NCBI GenBank assembly: GCA_002471825.1
Contig: DKQS01000010.1
Location: forward strand, 1-52,382
Origin: Flavobacteriaceae bacterium UBA7302
Lineage (GTDB): Bacteria; Bacteroidota; Bacteroidia; Flavobacteriales; Flavobacteriaceae
DNA length: 52,382 bases
Reading direction: 5' to 3'
Below the pieces are notes generated by a model that saw only the letters and a program-made list of their open reading frames with translations, was not told where the DNA came from and searched no databases. The translations under genes and the position numbers were made by a program. Below, piece after piece: positions 35,826 to 45,772 of this stretch. How positions within the stretch are numbered: the stretch's first letter is position 1; every line of letters begins with the position of its first letter.

Positions 35826-35859
35826 AAAAAAGGTTTACAAATTTGTAAACCTTTTTTTT
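35826..35859. terminator. Bidirectional terminator after the sulfite operon
   Basis: A near-perfect palindrome with AAAGGTTTACAAA / TTTGTAAACCTTT arms, A tract left and T tract right, lying between the desaturase stop and the convergent amidohydrolase gene. Confidence 0.88.
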
Positions 35860-35864
35860 ATGCT

Positions 35865-37418
35865 TTAATCATCCATCCCAGGTTGCTTCAACTTCCAGCC
35901 CGTTTTAGTCTTTTCTTTATCAACCATCGCTTTGACATCAGCGAGTAATTTTTTGGCCTCATAAATGATTCCGTCTTTGATGGTGTATTTGACTCCCCCG
36001 GCACGAATAACTTTATTATCCTTGGTCAAGCGAACAGCTCCGGTTCCATATAGTACCTTTAAATTCTTCAAGGGATTTTCATCAACAATAACAAAATCGG
36101 CAAGCTTACCAATTTGCACCGAACCAATCTTATCGGCCCATCCCAATGCCTCTGCTCCATTCAATGTTGCAGAGCGAATTACTTCTAAAGGATGGAATCC
36201 AGCTTCTCGCAATAATTCCAATTCTCGCACATAAGCGAAACCATATAATTGATAAATGAATCCTGAATCAGATCCAGCAGTCACACGACCTCCTCTGTTT
36301 TTATATTCATTCACAAAGGTCATCCAAAGTTTGTAATTGCGCTTCCAAGCTACTTCTTGCTCAGTACCCCAATCGTGCCAATAAGAGCCATGAGATACTT
36401 TGCTAGGTTCATAAAACTTCCAAAGTGATGGTAGGGTGTACTCCTCATGCCATTCTGCTCTTCGGGCTCTTTGCAAATCGCGACTAGCTTCGTAAATATT
36501 GAAAGTAGGATCTAAGGTGAAATCCAAATCTAGCAATTCGTTCATTACTTTGTTCCAATGGTCTGAATAAGGCTTTGCCGCCTGTTCCCAAAGTTTTCCT
36601 GCTTCCTCAAATCGATGTTGTTCGTTTTGGTAATTGTAATCCAACGGATAATTCTGAACGGTTCGGTCATCAAACAAAGCCTCTGGCAGGCCATACCAAT
36701 GCTCCATACTGGTCAAGCCCGCTCTTGCCGAATGCAAGACATTCCAGCGAGCTACACTTACTTGAGCATGGTGACATGCAGAACCCAATCCTATTTTCTT
36801 ATTCTCCTCTAATGCCGCCTGCATGATTTCTGGTTCTGCCCCAAAAAATTTGATTCCGTCTGACCCACTTTTTGCATTCTCTCTTACCCAAACTCTTGCC
36901 TCTTCTGGAGTACTGATTGGTTTTTTAGCACCCTGACCAAAACCCACATAATCGAAAATTCGAGGAGCTACAATCTTATTGGCGGCACTTTGCTTTTTAA
37001 GTTTTTTAGCCGGAATTCCACTTGGTTGACGCACTGTCGTAATTCCGTGAGCCATCCATAGTTTGAACACATATTCTGGACTCGCACCTTGAGCTTTTCC
37101 TCCAATATGTCCATGCATATCTACAAAACCAGGAAGTAAATACATGCCATTGGCATCTAGTTCTCTACCTCCTTTTTTAAGCTTTGGTCTACTTTTAGGA
37201 TTAATTTCTACTCCAGGATAGCCAACTACTCTCACCTCCGTAATTTTATTTCCTTCAACAACAATGTCAATCGGTCCTCTTGGTGGTGATCCATCACCAT
37301 TGATTAAGGTAACCCCTCTTATAATCAGTTGAGAATAAGGTCCTTCTCCTTTATATCCTTCTTGTCCGAAAATGAAAGTGGTAGCGAACAAGAATACAAT
37401 TAGGTATGCTTTTTTCAT
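35865..37418 (-). CDS. Exported amidohydrolase
   Basis: A 517-residue protein with a signal peptide (LIVFLFATTFIFGQ) and an amidohydrolase-superfamily metal-dependent barrel. Metal-site motifs: VDMHGHIGGKA (HxH after strand 1), GLGSACHHAQVSVA, SMEHWYGLPEA and the Asp in AGSDSGFIYQLYG. The C-terminal composite domain is AEALGWADKIGSVQIGKLADFVIVDE. Members act on imidazolones, dipeptides or secondary amides, so the substrate is not decidable. It precedes an exported M14 peptidase in the same orientation (11-base gap), suggesting peptide-derived substrates. Confidence 0.88.
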   Translation of the reverse strand: MKKAYLIVFLFATTFIFGQEGYKGEGPYSQLIIRGVTLINGDGSPPRGPIDIVVEGNKITEVRVVGYPGVEINPKSRPKLKKGGRELDANGMYLLPGFVDMHGHIGGKAQGASPEYVFKLWMAHGITTVRQPSGIPAKKLKKQSAANKIVAPRIFDYVGFGQGAKKPISTPEEARVWVRENAKSGSDGIKFFGAEPEIMQAALEENKKIGLGSACHHAQVSVARWNVLHSARAGLTSMEHWYGLPEALFDDRTVQNYPLDYNYQNEQHRFEEAGKLWEQAAKPYSDHWNKVMNELLDLDFTLDPTFNIYEASRDLQRARRAEWHEEYTLPSLWKFYEPSKVSHGSYWHDWGTEQEVAWKRNYKLWMTFVNEYKNRGGRVTAGSDSGFIYQLYGFAYVRELELLREAGFHPLEVIRSATLNGAEALGWADKIGSVQIGKLADFVIVDENPLKNLKVLYGTGAVRLTKDNKVIRAGGVKYTIKDGIIYEAKKLLADVKAMVDKEKTKTGWKLKQPGMDD

Positions 37419-37429
37419 GATTTGTTGAT

Positions 37430-39958
37430 TTAGTTTCTTGGTACAGAGATTCTATTCCCAAAGAAAATTGCATTTAAAAATAATTTATTTGTTCCGTACC
37501 ATGCTCCCCGAAAGTTTGGGTTATCTGCAAATAATACGGTACGCCCCCTTCCAACTGGACTCACTAGTAAAGATGCAGATGGCTTTAGGAAAACCTCTAG
37601 ATTTTGATTGGAAATAAATCCGTCTATATGAGGGTCTGCCGTGTATTTGGCTACCGTTGCATATGGATTCTTACTCGGTGCTAAAAACACTGTATTGTTT
37701 TTATAAACCGGAAGTTTTGAACTGGTATATCCAAATCCTAATGGATGGGTTACATCAAGATCTACTTCAAAAATGGCACCACCCAATCGCTCTCGACCAA
37801 TATGTTCGGAAGCTTCTACATAGGGCAAACGTTGAACATTTGCTTTTTTATCTTTTGGCTTCTGAGTTAATTTCTCCTTGACAATTTTATTTCGAATGGC
37901 CCATTGAGACGCTCTTCCGATAGTAATCAAGGTATTGCCTTTAGAAATCCAATTCTTCAGTTTCATTTTTTGAACGGAATCAATTTGGCGGTAGCTTCCC
38001 GAAACCATTACCAAGGTATTGTACTTATCCAAAGAGGCTCTTGAAAAACCACGCATTTGAATTTTTGTAATCGGCAAGTGAACCCGGGTGTCCATCAAAT
38101 GCCAAACCTCACCTGCTTCATAAGACGAAACGCCATCACCAATCAGCATGGCTACCTTGGGATTTTGAATTTTTCTAAAGTTGTTACTTCCCAAATCAAT
38201 TCCCTGTAAGCTAAATCCGGTATTTGTCGAATAGATAGGAACTTGGTATTTGTCTTTGGCTTCAACAACCAACTTATATACCGCATCAGCATCTATTTTT
38301 TGTTTGCTCACCGGAATCATGATAGATCCATAATTAAAGCTTCTGTTACCCTTCGTTGTTTTAGCAGTGAACTTTTTAAAGGCCACGGAAGCCATGATTC
38401 CTTTTTTCTGCAAAAACCCAAGTGCGGCTGGTGAATTGTAATCGTTCCAATCAATGAGATAGGCATAATTGGTTTTTGTAAGATTCTCCGAAGGAATATA
38501 GCCATTGGTCGACTTAACTTCTTTTCCAAGTTTTACCGACCTAAGACCTTTGGCTTTCATATTGTAAAAATTGGAAACACTCCAAGCCGAAGCATCATAA
38601 AAAACACTGTCTCGGTATTTGCTGTAGGTTTCAAACATGGTTTGTACCATTCGATGTTGTGGCTGTTTCAAAGGAACCACAAACTTCTCCCCTTTTTCAT
38701 ACACTTTGATTTGATGCTTGAGTAAGAAATCTACAAAAGCCTTGGTTCTGTTTTTATCAGAGCCATCCCCAAATTCATATCCAGCCAAGCCTGACTTGGC
38801 TTTTTTGGTAACGGCTGATGTAAAGAAGTCTTGCTGGTATTTGCGCAACATGGCTTTGTTCTCAACCGCTGCCTGTATAGTAGCTATACTCGATTTGTAT
38901 TGATTACGAATGGTAAATGGAAAAGTAATTTTCCCATAATCGGTATCCTGCACATGTCCACGAGAACTTGCCTGTTCAAACAACAAAGCCAAAGCTCCTT
39001 GTAAATCGGGATAAGAACTTCCATAGCCTGGATAAGTTCCATCAAAGGATTCTTTGGTGTAATATAAAGATCCTATGTCATCCAAGGCCTTTGAATAATA
39101 GGTTGCAAATAAATCATTGAGATCATCGTAATTCTCCTTAGGCATGATGGGATCTGCAGATCCTATAGGTTTCATGGGCTCAAAAAAGTAATGACTATTG
39201 GTGCCCATTTCATGAAAATCGGTCACCACATTCGGATACCACTCGTGGTACCATTTCAGTTTTCCCTGACTCTCTGGATTCACGGCCAACAACCAATCGC
39301 GATTCAAATCAAACCAATAATGATTGGTTCTTCCTCTTGGCCACATTTCGTTATGTTCAGCATCCATGTTGTCAGACACCAGCTGGTTGGCTTTGTATTG
39401 ATTGGCCCATTGCGTATGCCGGTCTCTGCCATCTGGATTGATGGTCGGATCGATGAATACAATCGAATTTTCTAAATATTTGGCAACCTCAGCACTATTG
39501 GAAGCCACCAAAGTGTAAGCCGTTAACAAAGCTGCCTCCGAACTTGAAGGCTCGTTCCCATGAACATTGTAACCCAATTGTACAAAAATGGGAACTTCAT
39601 TGTAGTTGGTTGGTTTCTGATTCGGATCAACAAACTGTAAATGTTGCTTTTTAATTGATTCTAAGTTTTTAAGATTTTCTGGAGTCGAAACACGTAGCAT
39701 GACCAGTTTTCTTCGCTCATGACTGTATCCATACACTTCAATTTCGGCACGATCCGAAACCTCGGCCAATTTGTATAGATAAGCTACAATCATGTCGTGC
39801 CGGGTATGTTGCTCACCAATCCCATATCCCAAGAACTCTTCGGGTGAAGGGATTTTGGAATCAAATGGTTTTTTATCACCAAAAAAATAGTCTTGCGAAT
39901 GCATCGAAAGACCAAAACAGAATGTAAAAAGTAGAATAAGTTGGGTCGTTAATTTCAT
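37430..39958 (-). CDS. Exported M14 zinc carboxypeptidase
   Basis: An 842-residue secreted peptidase with signal peptide (LLFTFCFGLSMHSQ). Zinc motif HGNE at His133-Glu136 (GYNVHGNEPSSSEA), third zinc ligand near His249 (VTDFHEMGTNSHYFFEP), and a catalytic-type Glu in ALLFEQASSRG. These fit the M14 carboxypeptidase fold. The C-terminal half (about 400-842) has a GATase-like or adhesive beta-rich domain with no recognised catalytic motif. It probably degrades proteins or peptides in the periplasm or outside the cell, upstream of the amidohydrolase in the same operon. Confidence 0.87.
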   Translation of the reverse strand: MKLTTQLILLFTFCFGLSMHSQDYFFGDKKPFDSKIPSPEEFLGYGIGEQHTRHDMIVAYLYKLAEVSDRAEIEVYGYSHERRKLVMLRVSTPENLKNLESIKKQHLQFVDPNQKPTNYNEVPIFVQLGYNVHGNEPSSSEAALLTAYTLVASNSAEVAKYLENSIVFIDPTINPDGRDRHTQWANQYKANQLVSDNMDAEHNEMWPRGRTNHYWFDLNRDWLLAVNPESQGKLKWYHEWYPNVVTDFHEMGTNSHYFFEPMKPIGSADPIMPKENYDDLNDLFATYYSKALDDIGSLYYTKESFDGTYPGYGSSYPDLQGALALLFEQASSRGHVQDTDYGKITFPFTIRNQYKSSIATIQAAVENKAMLRKYQQDFFTSAVTKKAKSGLAGYEFGDGSDKNRTKAFVDFLLKHQIKVYEKGEKFVVPLKQPQHRMVQTMFETYSKYRDSVFYDASAWSVSNFYNMKAKGLRSVKLGKEVKSTNGYIPSENLTKTNYAYLIDWNDYNSPAALGFLQKKGIMASVAFKKFTAKTTKGNRSFNYGSIMIPVSKQKIDADAVYKLVVEAKDKYQVPIYSTNTGFSLQGIDLGSNNFRKIQNPKVAMLIGDGVSSYEAGEVWHLMDTRVHLPITKIQMRGFSRASLDKYNTLVMVSGSYRQIDSVQKMKLKNWISKGNTLITIGRASQWAIRNKIVKEKLTQKPKDKKANVQRLPYVEASEHIGRERLGGAIFEVDLDVTHPLGFGYTSSKLPVYKNNTVFLAPSKNPYATVAKYTADPHIDGFISNQNLEVFLKPSASLLVSPVGRGRTVLFADNPNFRGAWYGTNKLFLNAIFFGNRISVPRN

Positions 39959-40116
39959 GGATTTTAAATTGAGTTTCTAAAAATACGATTTTCAAATCAT
40001 TCTAAATTTTTGACAAAAAAGTAAAAGTTAAACAAAAACTAAAAGAAAGAGAACGAAAAAGAACTTTCTCGGAGAATGCTTATTTTTAGAGTTTGACAAA
40101 CTTTTAACACTAACAA

Positions 40117-42024
40117 ATGAAAATCACAATCAAACTACTTCTTTTCTCTATGCTTCTTTTGGCATGTACATCTGAGAAAGAAGAAAAAAAACAGGACACT
40201 TTTGTTCAAGACAACTATACCAAAACTGAGGTAGATATTACCATGAGAGATGGCGTGAAATTGCACACCACAATCTACTCCCCGAAAGACAAAAGTCAAA
40301 CCTATCCAATTTTAATGCAACGAACACCTTATAGTTCTAGACCTTATGGGGAAGGAAAAATGCGCACGCGTATTGGACCAAATATTCACTTGATGAAAGA
40401 CAAATACATTATCGTGTATCAAGATGTACGCGGACGTTGGATGAGTGAAGGAGTTTATGACAATATGCGCGCTTACAGACCCAATAAAAAAGAAAACGAA
40501 TCTGACGAAGTTTCGGATACCTATGATACCATAGACTGGTTGGTGAACAATGTGGAAAATAACAATGGTAAGGTTGGTACTTGGGGAATTTCGTATCCAG
40601 GTCACTATGCCACCGTTTCTACCATAGATGCACACCCTGCTCTGAAAGCAGCCTCACCTCAGGCTTGTATTGCAGATTTCTTCTTTGATGATTTCCGTCA
40701 CAACGGCGCATTTTTATTAAGCTATTTTAGAGCCATTGCCTTATTCGGAACTTATAAGGACACTCCAACAGATACTGCTTGGTATTCTTTACCAAACATG
40801 AAAACCCAAGATCAATACCAATTCTTTTTGGATAAAGGTCCGCTTAAGAACTTGAATGAATATTTCCAATACGATAAATTGGATGTTGGTTCAACAGCGA
40901 AAAAGGATGAAATTGACGACTTTTTCTGGAAAGAAATTAGTGAGCATCCGAATTATGATTCGGTTTGGCAAAGCAAGGGAATTATTCAACATATGGATAA
41001 GGTACCCTCTTCTGTAGCTACCATGATTGTTGGCGGATGGTTTGATGCCGAAGATTTATATGGTCCATTGGAAACCTACAAAGGCATTGAAAAACACGGT
41101 GAAGGAAATTACAACACCATGGTATTCGGACCTTGGGATCACGGCGGATGGGCAAGAAGGTCGGCAAGAAATGCGGTGGGGAACTACTATTTTGGTGACT
41201 CCATTTCTTTGAAATACCAAACAGAAATTGAGACCAAATTCTTCCATCATTTCTTAAAAGGAGAAGGTGACGGTAAAACGGGACTTCCAGAAGCTTATGT
41301 ATATGATTCTGGAAAAAAAGAATGGCAATCTTATGATAGCTGGCCCCCAAAACAAACCGTTAAAGAAAGCTGGTATTTATCGGATAATCAGGAATTAACC
41401 AAATCTAAAAAAGGAACCAAGGCAATCAAATTTGTTAGTGACGTGAAACGCCCAGTTCCTTATTCCGAAGACATCAAAACGGTTTTTACACCTAGAAAAT
41501 ACATGACAGATGACCAACGATTTGCCGCTAGAAGACCCGATGTTTTGGTTTTTGAAACTGATGTTTTAACGGAAGACTACACCCTAGCCGGTGATATTTT
41601 GGCCAAATTGAAAGTTGCTACAACAGGAACTGCTGCCGACTGGATCGTAAAGGTGATTGATGTACATCCTGCCGATGCCAAGGAAAACAACAAACGCATG
41701 CAAAACCACCTTAAAATGAGCAATTACCATCTCATGGTACGTAGTGAGGTTTTGCGTGGTCGTTTTAGAAACAGTTTTGAAAATCCAGAGCCCTTCAGAC
41801 CCAATCGTAAAACAGATGTAAACATCAAACTACAAGACGTGTTCCATACCTTCAAAAAAGGACACAAACTGCAAATTCAAGTGCAAAGTACTTGGTTCCC
41901 GTTAATCGATTTAAATCCTCAGACCTATGTAGACAATATCTTTAATGCCGACGAGGACGATTTTAAGACCCAAACACATACGGTATTTACAGATTCAAGC
42001 ATTGAATTTTCAGTATTAAAATAA
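40117..42024 (+). CDS. CocE/NonD-family hydrolase lipoprotein (X-Pro dipeptidyl-peptidase type)
   Basis: A 635-residue lipoprotein, lipobox ending at Cys17 (MLLLAC). Alpha/beta hydrolase of the CocE/NonD (peptidase S15-like) group: nucleophile in GTWGISYPGHYATV, the Asp loop VGGWFDAEDLYG, His in FGPWDHGGWAR, and a C-terminal jelly-roll domain. Members cleave X-Pro dipeptides, glutaryl-7-ACA or esters. It is probably anchored to the outer membrane. The next gene (5-base gap) codes a related enzyme, so this is a tandem pair. Confidence 0.88.
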   Translation: MKITIKLLLFSMLLLACTSEKEEKKQDTFVQDNYTKTEVDITMRDGVKLHTTIYSPKDKSQTYPILMQRTPYSSRPYGEGKMRTRIGPNIHLMKDKYIIVYQDVRGRWMSEGVYDNMRAYRPNKKENESDEVSDTYDTIDWLVNNVENNNGKVGTWGISYPGHYATVSTIDAHPALKAASPQACIADFFFDDFRHNGAFLLSYFRAIALFGTYKDTPTDTAWYSLPNMKTQDQYQFFLDKGPLKNLNEYFQYDKLDVGSTAKKDEIDDFFWKEISEHPNYDSVWQSKGIIQHMDKVPSSVATMIVGGWFDAEDLYGPLETYKGIEKHGEGNYNTMVFGPWDHGGWARRSARNAVGNYYFGDSISLKYQTEIETKFFHHFLKGEGDGKTGLPEAYVYDSGKKEWQSYDSWPPKQTVKESWYLSDNQELTKSKKGTKAIKFVSDVKRPVPYSEDIKTVFTPRKYMTDDQRFAARRPDVLVFETDVLTEDYTLAGDILAKLKVATTGTAADWIVKVIDVHPADAKENNKRMQNHLKMSNYHLMVRSEVLRGRFRNSFENPEPFRPNRKTDVNIKLQDVFHTFKKGHKLQIQVQSTWFPLIDLNPQTYVDNIFNADEDDFKTQTHTVFTDSSIEFSVLK

Positions 42025-42028
42025 GCTT

Positions 42029-43897
42029 ATGAAACGATTTATATTACCAGTACTTTTTGCATTTATTCTTCCACTAGAAGCGCAAGATGCCAAACCCGTT
42101 TTTAAAGACGGAGAAGCTCAAATTGTGGAGGCTTTTAGTGATTCTAAAAAGTGGATTCGACATGACCTTTGGGTAGAAACCTCGTTCGATACCGATGGAG
42201 ATGGAAAACTAGACCGAATGCATGTGGCCGTTACCAGACCACCTCAAACCGAAAACGGATTGAAACTTCCGGTCGTTTATGAAACGAGTCCTTATTACGC
42301 GGGAGTTGCAGGAAATTCACCTGGTTTGTTTTGGAACGTCAAGCACGAGATTGGTGCAACGACCAAACCTCGCAAACATGTAGAAGTTACGCGACGAGGT
42401 AAAAGACCAATCATTTCCAATTCCCAAATTCGGACCTGGGTTCCTAGAGGTTATATTGTTGTACACTCTTCCTCTCCAGGAACTGGACTTTCAGATGGCG
42501 CACCAACTGTAGGGGGTGATAACGAATCCTTAGCTCCAAAGGCTGTGATCGACTGGCTGAATGGACGCGCCAAAGGTTACAAATCGAGAACTGGTAACGA
42601 AGAAGTAAAGGCCTATTGGACCACCGGAAAAGTAGGCATGACAGGAACCTCTTACAACGGAACCCTTCCCTTAGCTGCAGCAACTACTGGAGTTGAAGGA
42701 TTGGAAGCCATCATTCCTGTTGCTCCGAATACTTCCTATTATCACTATTACAGATCTAACGGTCTCGTGCGATCTCCGGGAGGCTATTTAGGAGAAGACA
42801 TTGATGTGTTGTATGATTTCATCCATAGTGGTGGTGAAGACCTCATTGAGAATAAAATCGGACTGAAAGACAACGGAAAGAAAAAAACCTTAATTCGAAA
42901 AAGAGATTATGCCAACGCCAAAATTCGGGATACAGAAATGGCGAACGGTATGGATCGAATTACTGGAGATTACAATGATTTCTGGGCTGGAAGAGATTAC
43001 TTAAATGAAATGAAACCGATGAAGGCTGCATTGTTAATGTCACATGGTTTCAATGATTGGAATGTAATGCCCGAACACAGCTATCGCATTTATAAAAAAG
43101 CTTCCGAAATGGGGCTGCCGACTCAGATATATTACCATCAAAATGGTCATGGCGGACCTCCACCAATCAAGATGATGAACCGTTGGTTTACTCGGTACTT
43201 ATTCGGAATTCAAAATGGGGTTGAAAATGATCCCAAAGCATGGATTGTTCGAGAAAATGACAAACGACTGGAACCTACTTCCTACCCAAATTATCCAAAT
43301 CCGGCTGCCAGTGATGTGGTGATGCATTTGGCTCCAGGCGCTCCGAATGTTGGGGATTTGTCTACCGATAATTCAAATTCAAAAGGAACCGAAACCTTGG
43401 TCGACAATTACTCGTTTTCGGCTGAAGCACTTGCCAAAGCAGAATATACCAACCATCGGTTGCTCTATGTTTCACCAGTACTCAAAGAAGACATTCATAT
43501 CTCAGGATTGCCTAGTATTACCATAAAGGCATCAAGCTCGAAGCCCGCTGTCAATCTTTCGGTATACCTAGTATCCTTACCTTGGAATGAAGGACGACGG
43601 GTGAAAATCACAGACAATATCATCACAAGAGGATGGGCCGACTTACAAAATCACAAGTCGATGCGTGAAAGTGCACCGTTGAAACCTGGTAAGTTTTATG
43701 AAATGACCTTCGATTTGCAACCGGATGATCAAATCATTAAAAAAGGACAGCAAATCGGACTCATGATTTTTGCCAGTGACAATCAGTACACCTTATTGCC
43801 AAAACCTGGAACAGAATTAACAGTAGACCTCGAAGGAACAAAAATTTCGATTCCTATTGTGGGAGGTATTGATGCCTTTAAAAAAGCAACTGAATAA
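42029..43897 (+). CDS. Second CocE/NonD-family hydrolase, secreted
   Basis: A 622-residue exported enzyme of the CocE/NonD (X-Pro dipeptidyl-peptidase) group, signal peptide MKRFILPVLFAFILPLEAQ. Nucleophile motif GMTGTSYNGTLPLAAA, Asp loop MSHGFNDWNVMPEHSY, and His in YHQNGHGGPPPIK. It is related to but clearly diverged from the neighbour upstream (no lipobox, different loops), so these are not recent duplicates. It overlaps the DUF4174 gene by 26 bases. Confidence 0.87.
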   Translation: MKRFILPVLFAFILPLEAQDAKPVFKDGEAQIVEAFSDSKKWIRHDLWVETSFDTDGDGKLDRMHVAVTRPPQTENGLKLPVVYETSPYYAGVAGNSPGLFWNVKHEIGATTKPRKHVEVTRRGKRPIISNSQIRTWVPRGYIVVHSSSPGTGLSDGAPTVGGDNESLAPKAVIDWLNGRAKGYKSRTGNEEVKAYWTTGKVGMTGTSYNGTLPLAAATTGVEGLEAIIPVAPNTSYYHYYRSNGLVRSPGGYLGEDIDVLYDFIHSGGEDLIENKIGLKDNGKKKTLIRKRDYANAKIRDTEMANGMDRITGDYNDFWAGRDYLNEMKPMKAALLMSHGFNDWNVMPEHSYRIYKKASEMGLPTQIYYHQNGHGGPPPIKMMNRWFTRYLFGIQNGVENDPKAWIVRENDKRLEPTSYPNYPNPAASDVVMHLAPGAPNVGDLSTDNSNSKGTETLVDNYSFSAEALAKAEYTNHRLLYVSPVLKEDIHISGLPSITIKASSSKPAVNLSVYLVSLPWNEGRRVKITDNIITRGWADLQNHKSMRESAPLKPGKFYEMTFDLQPDDQIIKKGQQIGLMIFASDNQYTLLPKPGTELTVDLEGTKISIPIVGGIDAFKKATE

Positions 43898-44321
43898 AAT
43901 TTTGAAATCCTTCTTACTGATTTTTACCGTCTTTTTAATGAACTTGGAAAGCTACACCCAAGATTTAAGTTCTTACAGATGGAAAAATCGATTGCTACTA
44001 ATTGAAGCCACATCTGTAGATTCAAAAATTTACAGGAAACAAATGGATGAATTCAAAAAGTCAGAAAAGGGGTTGGTGGAGCGAAAGCTGAAGATCTTTT
44101 CTTTTTTCAGGGATGGATTTACAGAAGATTTTGATGCAACTGTCAAACCCTATTCACAAAAAATCAATCAAAAGTTCAAGGGTTTTGAAGTTCAATTGAT
44201 TGGATTGGATGGTGGTGTCAAACTCAAAAAAAACACTATTTTGAAGTCCGAAAACCTATTTGCTATGATTGACGGAATGCCGATGAGAAGAAGAGAACTA
44301 AAAGCAAAACGGAACGAATGA
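43872..44321 (+). CDS. DUF4174 exported protein
   Basis: A 149-residue protein with signal peptide-like N terminus (ILKSFLLIFTVFLMNLESYTQ) and a DUF4174 pattern (SSYRWKNRLLLIEATSVDS, FKGFEVQLIGLDGGVKLKK). Family members adopt a thioredoxin-like fold without redox cysteines; function unknown. ATG 43872 overlaps the upstream hydrolase by 26 bases and the stop overlaps the next ATG, so it is embedded in a coupled operon. A TTG at 43857 is possible but adds residues unlike a signal peptide. Confidence 0.82.
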   Translation: MPLKKQLNKILKSFLLIFTVFLMNLESYTQDLSSYRWKNRLLLIEATSVDSKIYRKQMDEFKKSEKGLVERKLKIFSFFRDGFTEDFDATVKPYSQKINQKFKGFEVQLIGLDGGVKLKKNTILKSENLFAMIDGMPMRRRELKAKRNE

Positions 44322-45760
44322 AACAACAAAAACTTGATATTTTAATTATAGGCGCCGGTTTATCTGGCGTCGGAGCTGCCTGTCATCTAGAACGAAAGAA
44401 TCCTGATAAGTCTTACGAAATCCTCGAAGCCCGATCTGAAATTGGCGGAACTTGGAGTTTGTTCAAGTATCCAGGAATTCGCTCAGACTCCGACATGTAC
44501 ACCTTTGGATATTCCTTCAAAACTTGGGACAATCCAAAATCCTTTGCCGATGCACCAAGCATCCTTACCTATGTGAAGGAAGCTGCAGAAGAATATCAAA
44601 TTAAAGATAAAATCACCTTCAACACCAAGGTTGTGAAAGCCGATTTTGATTCGGCCTCTTCCACTTGGAATGTCGTTGCACAACAAGGTGAAAAGGAATT
44701 GAGCTATTCCTGTCAGTTCCTATTTTTCTGTACAGGTTACTACAGCTATCAAAGTGGGTACATGCCAAAGTTTGAGGGTGCCGAGGATTTCAAGGGAACC
44801 ATTATTCATCCTCAACATTGGCCTACGGATTTGGATTACACCAACAAAAAGGTAGCGGTTATTGGAAGTGGGGCTACGGCGGTAACAATCGTTCCAAAAA
44901 TGGCAGAAAAAACCAAGGAAATTACCATGATTCAAAGGTCACCGACCTATGTTGGTGCTTTTCCCAACAAAGACGCTGTTGCCCTATTCTTTAAAAAAAT
45001 CTTTCCAAAGAAAACAGCCCATAAAGTCATTCGATTTAAAAATATATTGATTCAGATCATCTTCTTTTCCTTATGCAAGGGCTTTCCAAATTTGATGAAA
45101 AAATTATTGGTCAAAGGAGCACAGAAACACTTAGGAGATTTCCCTGCAAAACCGCATTTTGAACCCAACTACAAACCATGGGATCAACGTTTTTGCGTAG
45201 CTCCGGATGGCGACCTCTTTCAAACCTTAAAGGAAGGAAAAGCCAATGTAAAAACGGACCATATAAAAAGATTTACCTCCAATGGCATCGAACTGAAATC
45301 TGGAGACAGGGTTGAAGCGGATATTATTATTTCGGCAACCGGATTGCAATTACTTGCCTTTGGCGGTGCGGAGGTTTCCATTGATCAAAAACCCTTTGAT
45401 TTATCGAGTAGTGTTACCTATCGCGGATTAATGCTTAGTGATTTACCAAACAGTATTTTCTTTGCAGGTTACACCAATGCCTCTTGGACCTTAAAAAGTG
45501 ACTTGACGAGTGAATATGCCTCACGATTGCTCAAATATTTGGATAGTAAAAATTTGAATTCTTTTGTTCCTGTTCTGAATGATGCCTCCATAGAACGCAT
45601 TCCCCTTTTAAACTTGAACTCTGGATACATACACAGATCAGAACATGAATTTCCAAAACAGGGTAGTAAAATTCCATGGCGATTGTATCAGAATTGGTTT
45701 TTAGATTATTACACCTTACGCATCAAATCAGTTCAGGACGATAACCTAAAATTTGCCTAA
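44318..45760 (+). CDS. Baeyer-Villiger-type flavin monooxygenase
   Basis: A 480-residue FAD/NADPH monooxygenase. FAD-binding GAGLSG at 12-17, the motif IGGTWSLFKYPGIRSDSDMY, the Baeyer-Villiger fingerprint FKGTIIHPQHWP (158-169, matching FxGxxxHxxxWP), and a second Rossmann motif GSGATA at 183-188 for NADPH. Such enzymes insert oxygen next to ketones or oxidise heteroatoms. It overlaps the DUF4174 gene by 4 bases (ATGA), the last gene of a hydrolase-DUF4174-monooxygenase operon. The substrate is not readable. No signal peptide, so cytoplasmic. Confidence 0.9.
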   Translation: MKQQKLDILIIGAGLSGVGAACHLERKNPDKSYEILEARSEIGGTWSLFKYPGIRSDSDMYTFGYSFKTWDNPKSFADAPSILTYVKEAAEEYQIKDKITFNTKVVKADFDSASSTWNVVAQQGEKELSYSCQFLFFCTGYYSYQSGYMPKFEGAEDFKGTIIHPQHWPTDLDYTNKKVAVIGSGATAVTIVPKMAEKTKEITMIQRSPTYVGAFPNKDAVALFFKKIFPKKTAHKVIRFKNILIQIIFFSLCKGFPNLMKKLLVKGAQKHLGDFPAKPHFEPNYKPWDQRFCVAPDGDLFQTLKEGKANVKTDHIKRFTSNGIELKSGDRVEADIIISATGLQLLAFGGAEVSIDQKPFDLSSSVTYRGLMLSDLPNSIFFAGYTNASWTLKSDLTSEYASRLLKYLDSKNLNSFVPVLNDASIERIPLLNLNSGYIHRSEHEFPKQGSKIPWRLYQNWFLDYYTLRIKSVQDDNLKFA

Positions 45761-45765
45761 TTTTG
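45758..45765 (+). promoter_or_regulatory. -7 box very close to the DUF5522 start
   Basis: TAATTTTG, an exact TAnnTTTG match, ends 7 bases before the ATG at 45773. A start of transcription 5-7 bases downstream would fall at or beside the ATG, giving a leaderless transcript. No TTG box was found at the usual spacing, so the call is tentative. Confidence 0.4.
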
Positions 45766-45772
45766 CGGTCTT

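Noticed and set aside
36575..36826. Plus-strand frames inside the amidohydrolase gene
   Set aside because: Opposite-strand shadows of a strongly supported enzyme; no independent support.
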